From the NCBI GenBank assembly GCA_963989245.1, contig CAXDII010000453.1:248001-312000 (forward strand): 64,000 bases of DNA, given 5' to 3'. The stretch comes from Nansenia antarctica (taxonomy: Eukaryota; Chordata; Actinopteri; Argentiniformes; Microstomatidae). The notes beneath the pieces were generated by a model. The model was not told the origin of the DNA. It ran no database searches and saw nothing but the letters and a program-made list of their open reading frames with translations. Shown in pieces: positions 12,401 through 24,089 of this stretch (positions are counted from its first letter, which is position 1; each line of letters begins with the position of its first letter). The translations under genes were made by a program, and so were the position numbers.

Positions 12401-12725
12401 TATATCAAACTATCAAAGTGTTGTTTTCTGCCTTTCACGAGCACATTTTGACTTGTTGTTGAATAATCCTATAATGTAACTCTAAATGACAATCAGAGCA
12501 ACTTGAATTGCGTGTGTGCAGCCTTTTGCTCAAAAGTGATCAACGTTTCGTTTTCGGAGTCTCTTTTGACAATCTCTTCGAGAGCTGTTTTCAGTCATTA
12601 ACAAAACTGTTCTGAAAGTGTCCAAGCGGCCTGTTCTTAGAGTGGACTGTTTTTTGCATTCGTTCTCAAGTTATATCAAACTATCAAAGTGTTGTTTTCT
12701 GCCTTTCACGAGCACATTTTGACTT
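9478..12725. repeat. 12-unit HOR, copy 3 (3248 bp)
   Basis: Units 36-47 in the order S-I-a-a-K (9478-10831), then S-a-g-g-g-a-K (10832-12725). It matches the previous copy unit for unit except that the tenth unit (11913) is G102 instead of A102. Unit 46 (12184) has a private G208T that removes the CpG at 207-208. Confidence 0.9.
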
Positions 12726-14077
12726 GTTGAATAATACTATAATGTAACTCTAAATGACAATCAGAGCAACTTGAATTGCGTGTGTGCAGCCTTTTGCTCA
12801 AAAGTGATCAACGTTTCGTTTTCAGAGTCTCTTTTGACAATCTCTTCGAGAGCTGTTTTCAGTCATTAACAGAGCTGTTCTGAAAGTGTCCAAGCGGCCT
12901 GTTCTTAGAGTAGACTGTTTTTTGCATTCGTTCTCAAGTTATATCAAACTATCAAAGTGTTGTTTTCTGCCTTTCACGAGCACATTTTGACTTGTTGTTG
13001 AATAATCCTATAATGTAACTCTAAATGACAATCAGAGCAACTTGAATTGCGTGTGTGCAGCCTTTTGCTCAAAAGTGATCAACGTTTCGTTTTCAGAGTC
13101 TCTTTTGACAATCTCTTCGAGAGCTGTTTTCAGTCATTAACAGAGCTGTTCTGAAAGTGTCCAAGCGGCCTGTTCTTAGAGTGGACTGTTTTTTGCATTC
13201 GTTCTCAAGTTATATCAAACTATCAAAGTGTTGTTTTCTGCCTTTCACGAGCACATTTTGACTTGTTGTTGAATAATCCTATAATGTAACTCTAAATGAC
13301 AATCAGAGCAACTTGAATTGCGTGTGTGCAGCCTTTTGCTCAAAAGTGATCAACGTTTCGTTTTCGGAGTCTCTTTTGACAATCTCTTCGAGAGCTGTTT
13401 TCAGTCATTAACAGAGCTGTTCTGAAAGTGTCCAAGCGGCCTGTTCTTAGAGTGGACTGTTTTTTGCATTCGTTCTCAAGTTATATCAAACTATCAAAGT
13501 GTTGTTTTCTGCCTTTCACGAGCACATTTTGACTTGTTGTTGAATAATCCTATAATGTAACTCTAAATGACAATCAGAGCAACTTGAATTGCGTGTGTGC
13601 AGCCTTTTGCTCAAAAGTGATCAACGTTTCGTTTTCGGAGTCTCTTTTGACAATCTCTTCGAGAGCTGTTTTCAGTCATTAACAGAGCTGTTCTGAAAGT
13701 GTCCAAGCGGCCTGTTCTTAGAGTGGACTGTTTTTTGCATTCGTTCTCAAGTTATATCAAACTATCAAAGTGTTGTTTTCTGCCTTTCACGAGCACATTT
13801 TGACTTGTTGTTGAATAATCCTATAATGTAACTCTAAATGACAATCAGAGCAACTTGAATTGCGTGTGTGCAGCCTTTTGCTCAAAAGTGATCAACGTTT
13901 CGTTTTCGGAGTCTCTTTTGACAATCTCTTCGAGAGCTGTTTTCAGTCATTAACAGAGCTGTTCTGAAAGTGTCCAAGCGGCCTGTTCTTAGAGTGGACT
14001 GTTTTTTGCATTCGTTCTCAAGTTATATCAAACTATCAAAGTGTTGTTTTCTGCCTTTCACGAGCACATTTTGACTT
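12726..14077. repeat. Truncated HOR: units 48-52, S-a-g-g-g
   Basis: Five units repeat the start of the preceding S-a-g-g-g-a-K heptamer (10832-12725) and then stop: the next unit (14078) is a Q unit that opens the 9-mer family. The boundary near 14078 is therefore a junction between two HOR families. Confidence 0.82.
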
Positions 14078-16512
14078 GTTGTTGAATAATCCTATAATGT
14101 AACTCTAAATGACAATCAGAGCAACTTGAATTGCGTGTGTGCAGCCTTTTGCTCAAAAGTGATCAACGTTTCGTTTTCAGAGTCTCTTTTGACAATCTCT
14201 TCGAGAGCTGTTTTCAGTCATTAACAGAGCTGTTCTGAAAGTGTCCAAGCGGCCTGTTCTGAGAGTGGACTGTTTTTTGCATTCGTTCTCAAGTTATATC
14301 AAACTATCAAAGTGTTGTTTCTGCCTTTCACGAGCACATTTTGACTTGTTGTTGAATAATCCTATAATGTAACTCTAAATGACAATCAGAGCAACTTGAA
14401 TTGCGTGTGTGCAGCCTTTTGCTCAAAAGTGATCAACGTTTCGTTTTCGGAGTCTCTTTTGACAATCTCTTCGAGAGCTGTTTTCAGTCATTAACAGAGC
14501 TGTTCTGAAAGTGTCCAAGCGGCCTGTTCTTAGAGTGGACTGTTTTTTGCATTCGTTCTCAAGTTATATCAAACTATCAAAGTGTTGTTTTCTGCCTTTC
14601 ACGAGCACATTTTGACTTGTTGTTGAATAATCCTATAATGTAACTCTAAATGACAATCAGAGCAACTTGAATTGCGTGTGTGCAGCCTTTTGCTCAAAAG
14701 TGATCAACGTTTCGTTTTCGGAGTCTCTTTTGACAATCTCTTCGAGAGCTGTTTTCAGTCATTAACAGAGCTGTTCTGAAAGTGTCCAAGCGGCCTGTTC
14801 TTAGAGTGGACTGTTTTTTGCATTCGTTCTCAAGTTATATCAAACTATCAAAGTGTTGTTTTCTGCCTTTCACGAGCACATTTTGACTTGTTGTTGAATA
14901 ATCCTATAATGTAACTCTAAATGACAATCAGAGCAACTTGAATTGCGTGTGTGCAGCCTTTTGCTCAAAAGTGATCAACGTTTCGTTTTCAGAGTCTCTT
15001 TTGACAATCTCTTCGAGAGCTGTTTTCAGTCATTAACAGAGCTGTTCTGAAAGTGTCCAAGCGGCCTGTTCTTAGAGTGGACTGTTTTTTGCATTCGTTC
15101 TCAAGTTATATCAAACTATCAAAGTGTTGTTTTCTGCCTTTCACGAGCACATTTTGACTTGTTGTTGAATAATCCTATAATGTAACTCTAAATGACAATC
15201 AGAGCAACTTGAATTGCGTGTGTGCAGCCTTTTGCTCAAAAGTGATCAACGTTTCGTTTTCAGAGTCTCTTTTGACAATCTCTTCGAGAGCTGTTTTCAG
15301 TCATTAACAGAGCTGTTCTGAAAGTGTCCAAGCGGCCTGTTCTTAGAGTGGACTGTTTTTTACATTCGTTCTCAAGTTATATCAAACTATCAAAGTGTTG
15401 TTTTCTGCCTTTCACGAGCACATTTTGACTTGTTGTTGAATAATCCTATAATGTAACTCTAAATGACAATCAGAGCAACTTGAATTGCGTGTGTGCAGCC
15501 TTTTGCTCAAAAGTGATCAACGTTTCGTTTTCAGAGTCTCTTTTGACAATCTCTTCGAGAGCTGTTTTCAGTCATTAACAGAGATGTTCTGAAAGTGTCC
15601 AAGCGGCCTATTCTTAGAGTGGACTGTTTTTTGCATTCGTTCTCAAGTTATATCAAACTATCAAAGTGTTGTTTTCTGCCTTTCACGAGCACATTTTGAC
15701 TTGTTGTTGAATAATCCTATAATGTAACTCTAAATGACAATCAGAGCAACTTGAATTGCGTGTGTGCAGCCTTTTGTTCAAAAGTGATCAACGTTTCGTT
15801 TTCGGAGTCTCTTTTGACAATCTCTTCGAGAGCTGTTTTCAGTCATTAACAGAGCTGTTCTGAAAGTGTCCAAGCGGCCTGTTCTTAGAGTGGACTGTTT
15901 TTTGCATTCGTTCTCAAGTTATATCAAACTATCAAAGTGTTGTTTTCTGCCTTTCACGAGCACATTTTGACTTGTTGTTGAATAATCCTATAATGTAACT
16001 CTAAATGACAATCAGAGCAACTTGAATTGCGTGTGTGCAGCCTTTTGCTCAAAAGTGATCAACGTTTCGTTTTCGGAGTCTCTTTTGACAATCTCTTCGA
16101 GAGCTGTTTTCAGTCATTAACAAAACTGTTCTGAAAGTGTCCAAGCGGCCTGTTCTTAGAGTGGACTGTTTTTTGCATTCGTTCTCAAGTTATATCAAAC
16201 TATCAAAGTGTTGTTTTCTGCCTTTCACGAGCACATTTTGACTTGTTGAATAATACTATAATGTAACTCTAAATGACAATCAGAGCAACTTGAATTGCGT
16301 GTGTGCAGCCTTTTGCTCAAAAGTGATCAACGTTTCGTTTTCAGAGTCTCTTTTGACAATCTCTTCGAGAGCTGTTTTCAGTCATTAACAGAGCTGTTCT
16401 GAAAGTGTCCAAGCGGCCTGTTCTTAGAGTAGACTGTTTTTTGCATTCGTTCTCAAGTTATATCAAACTATCAAAGTGTTGTTTTCTGCCTTTCACGAGC
16501 ACATTTTGACTT
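14078..16512. repeat. 9-unit HOR, copy 1 (2435 bp)
   Basis: Units 53-61 in the order Q-g-g-a-Y-M-T-K-S. Starts are 14078, 14348, 14619, 14890, 15161, 15432, 15703, 15974 and 16245. Its length is 9 x 271 minus 1 (Q) minus 3 (S) = 2435. It combines two modules seen elsewhere: Y-M-T, also found at 27338, 29235, 39539 and 48197, and K-S, also found in the left-hand 5-mers. Confidence 0.92.
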
Positions 16513-17053
16513 GTTGTTGAATAATCCTATAATGTAACTCTAAATGACAATCAGAGCAACTTGAATTGCGTGTGTGCAGCCTTTTGCTCAAAAGTGATCA
16601 ACGTTTCGTTTTCAGAGTCTCTTTTGACAATCTCTTCGAGAGCTGTTTTCAGTCATTAACAGAGCTGTTCTGAAAGTGTCCAAGCGGCCTGTTCTGAGAG
16701 TGGACTGTTTTTTGCATTCGTTCTCAAGTTATATCAAACTATCAAAGTGTTGTTTCTGCCTTTCACGAGCACATTTTGACTTGTTGTTGAATAATCCTAT
16801 AATGTAACTCTAAATGACAATCAGAGCAACTTGAATTGCGTGTGTGCAGCCTTTTGCTCAAAAGTGATCAACGTTTCGTTTTCAGAGTCTCTTTTGACAA
16901 TCTCTTCGAGAGCTGTTTTCAGTCATTAACAGAGCTGTTCTGAAAGTGTCCAAGCGGCCTGTTCTTAGAGTGGACTGTTTTTTGCATTCGTTCTCAAGTT
17001 ATATCAAACTATCAAAGTGTTGTTTTCTGCCTTTCACGAGCACATTTTGACTT
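16513..17053. repeat. Two-unit insertion (Q-a) between 9-mer copies
   Basis: Units 62 (16513, 270 bp, Q) and 63 (16783, A102) sit between the first and second 9-mers. A second Q unit follows at 17054. The simplest reading is that a short Q-containing segment was gained here, or that most of another 9-mer was lost, leaving its first unit and one a unit. Confidence 0.8.
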
Positions 17054-19488
17054 GTTGTTGAATAATCCTATAATGTAACTCTAAATGACAATCAGAGCAA
17101 CTTGAATTGCGTGTGTGCAGCCTTTTGCTCAAAAGTGATCAACGTTTCGTTTTCAGAGTCTCTTTTGACAATCTCTTCGAGAGCTGTTTTCAGTCATTAA
17201 CAGAGCTGTTCTGAAAGTGTCCAAGCGGCCTGTTCTGAGAGTGGACTGTTTTTTGCATTCGTTCTCAAGTTATATCAAACTATCAAAGTGTTGTTTCTGC
17301 CTTTCACGAGCACATTTTGACTTGTTGTTGAATAATCCTATAATGTAACTCTAAATGACAATCAGAGCAACTTGAATTGCGTGTGTGCAGCCTTTTGCTC
17401 AAAAGTGATCAACGTTTCGTTTTCGGAGTCTCTTTTGACAATCTCTTCGAGAGCTGTTTTCAGTCATTAACAGAGCTGTTCTGAAAGTGTCCAAGCGGCC
17501 TGTTCTTAGAGTGGACTGTTTTTTGCATTCGTTCTCAAGTTATATCAAACTATCAAAGTGTTGTTTTCTGCCTTTCACGAGCACATTTTGACTTGTTGTT
17601 GAATAATCCTATAATGTAACTCTAAATGACAATCAGAGCAACTTGAATTGCGTGTGTGCAGCCTTTTGCTCAAAAGTGATCAACGTTTCGTTTTCGGAGT
17701 CTCTTTTGACAATCTCTTCGAGAGCTGTTTTCAGTCATTAACAGAGCTGTTCTGAAAGTGTCCAAGCGGCCTGTTCTTAGAGTGGACTGTTTTTTGCATT
17801 CGTTCTCAAGTTATATCAAACTATCAAAGTGTTGTTTTCTGCCTTTCACGAGCACATTTTGACTTGTTGTTGAATAATCCTATAATGTAACTCTAAATGA
17901 CAATCAGAGCAACTTGAATTGCGTGTGTGCAGCCTTTTGCTCAAAAGTGATCAACGTTTCGTTTTCAGAGTCTCTTTTGACAATCTCTTCGAGAGCTGTT
18001 TTCAGTCATTAACAGAGCTGTTCTGAAAGTGTCCAAGCGGCCTGTTCTTAGAGTGGACTGTTTTTTGCATTCGTTCTCAAGTTATATCAAACTATCAAAG
18101 TGTTGTTTTCTGCCTTTCACGAGCACATTTTGACTTGTTGTTGAATAATCCTATAATGTAACTCTAAATGACAATCAGAGCAACTTGAATTGCGTGTGTG
18201 CAGCCTTTTGCTCAAAAGTGATCAACGTTTCGTTTTCAGAGTCTCTTTTGACAATCTCTTCGAGAGCTGTTTTCAGTCATTAACAGAGCTGTTCTGAAAG
18301 TGTCCAAGCGGCCTGTTCTTAGAGTGGACTGTTTTTTACATTCGTTCTCAAGTTATATCAAACTATCAAAGTGTTGTTTTCTGCCTTTCACGAGCACATT
18401 TTGACTTGTTGTTGAATAATCCTATAATGTAACTCTAAATGACAATCAGAGCAACTTGAATTGCGTGTGTGCAGCCTTTTGCTCAAAAGTGATCAACGTT
18501 TCGTTTTCAGAGTCTCTTTTGACAATCTCTTCGAGAGCTGTTTTCAGTCATTAACAGAGATGTTCTGAAAGTGTCCAAGCGGCCTATTCTTAGAGTGGAC
18601 TGTTTTTTGCATTCGTTCTCAAGTTATATCAAACTATCAAAGTGTTGTTTTCTGCCTTTCACGAGCACATTTTGACTTGTTGTTGAATAATCCTATAATG
18701 TAACTCTAAATGACAATCAGAGCAACTTGAATTGCGTGTGTGCAGCCTTTTGTTCAAAAGTGATCAACGTTTCGTTTTCGGAGTCTCTTTTGACAATCTC
18801 TTCGAGAGCTGTTTTCAGTCATTAACAGAGCTGTTCTGAAAGTGTCCAAGCGGCCTGTTCTTAGAGTGGACTGTTTTTTGCATTCGTTCTCAAGTTATAT
18901 CAAACTATCAAAGTGTTGTTTTCTGCCTTTCACGAGCACATTTTGACTTGTTGTTGAATAATCCTATAATGTAACTCTAAATGACAATCAGAGCAACTTG
19001 AATTGCGTGTGTGCAGCCTTTTGCTCAAAAGTGATCAACGTTTCGTTTTCGGAGTCTCTTTTGACAATCTCTTCGAGAGCTGTTTTCAGTCATTAACAAA
19101 ACTGTTCTGAAAGTGTCCAAGCGGCCTGTTCTTAGAGTGGACTGTTTTTTGCATTCGTTCTCAAGTTATATCAAACTATCAAAGTGTTGTTTTCTGCCTT
19201 TCACGAGCACATTTTGACTTGTTGAATAATACTATAATGTAACTCTAAATGACAATCAGAGCAACTTGAATTGCGTGTGTGCAGCCTTTTGCTCAAAAGT
19301 GATCAACGTTTCGTTTTCAGAGTCTCTTTTGACAATCTCTTCGAGAGCTGTTTTCAGTCATTAACAGAGCTGTTCTGAAAGTGTCCAAGCGGCCTGTTCT
19401 TAGAGTAGACTGTTTTTTGCATTCGTTCTCAAGTTATATCAAACTATCAAAGTGTTGTTTTCTGCCTTTCACGAGCACATTTTGACTT
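17054..19488. repeat. 9-unit HOR, copy 2 (2435 bp)
   Basis: Units 64-72, again in the order Q-g-g-a-Y-M-T-K-S, with starts 17054, 17324, 17595, 17866, 18137, 18408, 18679, 18950 and 19221. I noticed no marker difference from copy 1 at 14078. Confidence 0.92.
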
Positions 19489-21923
19489 GTTGTTGAATAA
19501 TCCTATAATGTAACTCTAAATGACAATCAGAGCAACTTGAATTGCGTGTGTGCAGCCTTTTGCTCAAAAGTGATCAACGTTTCGTTTTCAGAGTCTCTTT
19601 TGACAATCTCTTCGAGAGCTGTTTTCAGTCATTAACAGAGCTGTTCTGAAAGTGTCCAAGCGGCCTGTTCTGAGAGTGGACTGTTTTTTGCATTCGTTCT
19701 CAAGTTATATCAAACTATCAAAGTGTTGTTTCTGCCTTTCACGAGCACATTTTGACTTGTTGTTGAATAATCCTATAATGTAACTCTAAATGACAATCAG
19801 AGCAACTTGAATTGCGTGTGTGCAGCCTTTTGCTCAAAAGTGATCAACGTTTCGTTTTCGGAGTCTCTTTTGACAATCTCTTCGAGAGCTGTTTTCAGTC
19901 ATTAACAGAGCTGTTCTGAAAGTGTCCAAGCGGCCTGTTCTTAGAGTGGACTGTTTTTTGCATTCGTTCTCAAGTTATATCAAACTATCAAAGTGTTGTT
20001 TTCTGCCTTTCACGAGCACATTTTGACTTGTTGTTGAATAATCCTATAATGTAACTCTAAATGACAATCAGAGCAACTTGAATTGCGTGTGTGCAGCCTT
20101 TTGCTCAAAAGTGATCAACGTTTCGTTTTCGGAGTCTCTTTTGACAATCTCTTCGAGAGCTGTTTTCAGTCATTAACAGAGCTGTTCTGAAAGTGTCCAA
20201 GCGGCCTGTTCTTAGAGTGGACTGTTTTTTGCATTCGTTCTCAAGTTATATCAAACTATCAAAGTGTTGTTTTCTGCCTTTCACGAGCACATTTTGACTT
20301 GTTGTTGAATAATCCTATAATGTAACTCTAAATGACAATCAGAGCAACTTGAATTGCGTGTGTGCAGCCTTTTGCTCAAAAGTGATCAACGTTTCGTTTT
20401 CAGAGTCTCTTTTGACAATCTCTTCGAGAGCTGTTTTCAGTCATTAACAGAGCTGTTCTGAAAGTGTCCAAGCGGCCTGTTCTTAGAGTGGACTGTTTTT
20501 TGCATTCGTTCTCAAGTTATATCAAACTATCAAAGTGTTGTTTTCTGCCTTTCACGAGCACATTTTGACTTGTTGTTGAATAATCCTATAATGTAACTCT
20601 AAATGACAATCAGAGCAACTTGAATTGCGTGTGTGCAGCCTTTTGCTCAAAAGTGATCAACGTTTCGTTTTCAGAGTCTCTTTTGACAATCTCTTCGAGA
20701 GCTGTTTTCAGTCATTAACAGAGCTGTTCTGAAAGTGTCCAAGCGGCCTGTTCTTAGAGTGGACTGTTTTTTACATTCGTTCTCAAGTTATATCAAACTA
20801 TCAAAGTGTTGTTTTCTGCCTTTCACGAGCACATTTTGACTTGTTGTTGAATAATCCTATAATGTAACTCTAAATGACAATCAGAGCAACTTGAATTGCG
20901 TGTGTGCAGCCTTTTGCTCAAAAGTGATCAACGTTTCGTTTTCAGAGTCTCTTTTGACAATCTCTTCGAGAGCTGTTTTCAGTCATTAACAGAGATGTTC
21001 TGAAAGTGTCCAAGCGGCCTATTCTTAGAGTGGACTGTTTTTTGCATTCGTTCTCAAGTTATATCAAACTATCAAAGTGTTGTTTTCTGCCTTTCACGAG
21101 CACATTTTGACTTGTTGTTGAATAATCCTATAATGTAACTCTAAATGACAATCAGAGCAACTTGAATTGCGTGTGTGCAGCCTTTTGTTCAAAAGTGATC
21201 AACGTTTCGTTTTCGGAGTCTCTTTTGACAATCTCTTCGAGAGCTGTTTTCAGTCATTAACAGAGCTGTTCTGAAAGTGTCCAAGCGGCCTGTTCTTAGA
21301 GTGGACTGTTTTTTGCATTCGTTCTCAAGTTATATCAAACTATCAAAGTGTTGTTTTCTGCCTTTCACGAGCACATTTTGACTTGTTGTTGAATAATCCT
21401 ATAATGTAACTCTAAATGACAATCAGAGCAACTTGAATTGCGTGTGTGCAGCCTTTTGCTCAAAAGTGATCAACGTTTCGTTTTCGGAGTCTCTTTTGAC
21501 AATCTCTTCGAGAGCTGTTTTCAGTCATTAACAAAACTGTTCTGAAAGTGTCCAAGCGGCCTGTTCTTAGAGTGGACTGTTTTTTGCATTCGTTCTCAAG
21601 TTATATCAAACTATCAAAGTGTTGTTTTCTGCCTTTCACGAGCACATTTTGACTTGTTGAATAATACTATAATGTAACTCTAAATGACAATCAGAGCAAC
21701 TTGAATTGCGTGTGTGCAGCCTTTTGCTCAAAAGTGATCAACGTTTCGTTTTCAGAGTCTCTTTTGACAATCTCTTCGAGAGCTGTTTTCAGTCATTAAC
21801 AGAGCTGTTCTGAAAGTGTCCAAGCGGCCTGTTCTTAGAGTAGACTGTTTTTTGCATTCGTTCTCAAGTTATATCAAACTATCAAAGTGTTGTTTTCTGC
21901 CTTTCACGAGCACATTTTGACTT
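19489..21923. repeat. 9-unit HOR, copy 3 (2435 bp)
   Basis: Units 73-81, Q-g-g-a-Y-M-T-K-S, with starts 19489, 19759, 20030, 20301, 20572, 20843, 21114, 21385 and 21656. It abuts copy 2 directly, with no insertion. All marker states agree with the other two copies. Confidence 0.92.
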
Positions 21924-24089
21924 GTTGTTGAATAATCCTATAATGTAACTCTAAATGACAATCAGAGCAACTTGAATTGCGTGTGTGCAGCCTTTTGCTC
22001 AAAAGTGATCAACGTTTCGTTTTCAGAGTCTCTTTTGACAATCTCTTCGAGAGCTGTTTTCAGTCATTAACAGAGCTGTTCTGAAAGTGTCCAAGCGGCC
22101 TGTTCTTAGAGTGGACTGTTTTTTGCATTCGTTCTCAAGTTATATCAAACTATCAAAGTGTTGTTTTCTGCCTTTCACGAGCACATTTTGACTTGTTGTT
22201 GAATAATCCTATAATGTAACTCTAAATGACAATCAGAGCAACTTGAATTGCGTGTGTGCAGCCTTTTGCTCAAAAGTGATCAACGTTTCGTTTTCAGAGT
22301 CTCTTTTGACAATCTCTTCGAGAGCTGTTTTCAGTCATTAACAGAGCTGTTCTGAAAGTGTCCAAGCGGCCTGTTCTTAGAGTGGACTGTTTTTTACATT
22401 CGTTCTCAAGTTATATCAAACTATCAAAGTGTTGTTTTCTGCCTTTCACGAGCACATTTTGACTTGTTGTTGAATAATCCTATAATGTAACTCTAAATGA
22501 CAATCAGAGCAACTTGAATTGCGTGTGTGCAGCCTTTTGCTCAAAAGTGATCAACGTTTCGTTTTCAGAGTCTCTTTTGACAATCTCTTCGAGAGCTGTT
22601 TTCAGTCATTAACAGAGATGTTCTGAAAGTGTCCAAGCGGCCTATTCTTAGAGTGGACTGTTTTTTGCATTCGTTCTCAAGTTATATCAAACTATCAAAG
22701 TGTTGTTTTCTGCCTTTCACGAGCACATTTTGACTTGTTGTTGAATAATCCTATAATGTAACTCTAAATGACAATCAGAGCAACTTGAATTGCGTGTGTG
22801 CAGCCTTTTGTTCAAAAGTGATCAACGTTTCGTTTTCGGAGTATCTTTTGACAATCTCTTCGAGAGCTGTTTTCAGTCATTAACAGAGCTGTTCTGAAAG
22901 TGTCCAAGCGGCCTGTTCTTAGAGTGGACTGTTTTTTGCATTCGTTCTCAAGTTATATCAAACTATCAAAGTGTTGTTTTCTGCCTTTCACGAGCACATT
23001 TTGACTTGTTGTTGAATAATCCTATAATGTAACTCTAAATGACAATCAGAGCAACTTGAATTGCGTGTGTGCAGTCTTTTGCTCAAAAGTGATCAACGTT
23101 TCGTTTTCGGAGTCTCTTTTGACAATCTCTTCGAGAGCTGTTTTCAGTCATTAACAGAGCTGTTCTGAAAGTGTCCAAGCGGCCTGTTCTGAGAGTGGAC
23201 TGTTTTTTGCATTCGTTCTCAAGTTATATCAAACTATCAAAGTGTTGTTTCTGCCTTTCACGAGCACATTTTGACTTGTTGTTGAATAATCCTATAATGT
23301 AACTCTAAATGACAATCAGAGCAACTTGAATTGCGTGTGTGCAGCCTTTTGCTCAAAAGTGATCAACGTTTCGTTTTCGGAGTCTCTTTTGACAATCTCT
23401 TCGAGAGCTGTTTTCAGTCATTAACAGAGCTGTTCTGAAAGTGTCCAAGCGGCCTGTTCTTAGAGTGGACTGTTTTTTGCATTCGTTCTCAAGTTATATC
23501 AAACTATCAAAGTGTTGTTTTCTGCCTTTCACGAGCACATTTTGACTTGTTGTTGAATAATCCTATAATGTAACTCTAAATGACAATCAGAGCAACTTGA
23601 ATTGCGTGTGTGCAGCCTTTTGCTCAAAAGTGATCAACGTTTCGTTTTCGGAGTCTCTTTTGACAATCTCTTCGAGAGCTGTTTTCAGTCATTAACAGAG
23701 CTGTTCTGAAAGTGTCCAAGCGGCCTGTTCTTAGAGTGGACTGTTTTTTGCATTCGTTCTCAAGTTATATCAAACTATCAAAGTGTTGTTTCTGCCTTTC
23801 ACGAGCACATTTTGACTTGTTGTTGAATAATCCTATAATGTAACTCTAAATGACAATCAGAGCAACTTGAATTGCGTGTGTGCAGCCTTTTGCTCAAAAG
23901 TGATCAACGTTTCGTTTTCGGAGTCTCTTTTGACAATCTCTTCGAGAGCTGTTTTCAGTCATTAACAGAGCTGTTCTGAAAGTGTCCAAGCGGCCTGTTC
24001 TTAGAGTGGACTGTTTTTTGCATTCGTTCTCAAGTTATATCAAACTATCAAAGTGTTGTTTTCTGCCTTTCACGAGCACATTTTGACTT
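21924..24089. repeat. 8-unit block with a distant twin, copy 1 (2166 bp)
   Basis: Units 82-89: a, Y, M, T, Q (with C68T), g, g (one T lost in the 241-244 run but T184 normal), g. The same eight-unit order and the rare C68T and lone T-loss recur at 39268-41433, 17344 bp away. Unit 85 (22737) has a private C107A at 22843. The next unit is S here but g at the twin, so the shared segment ends at this edge. Confidence 0.88.
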
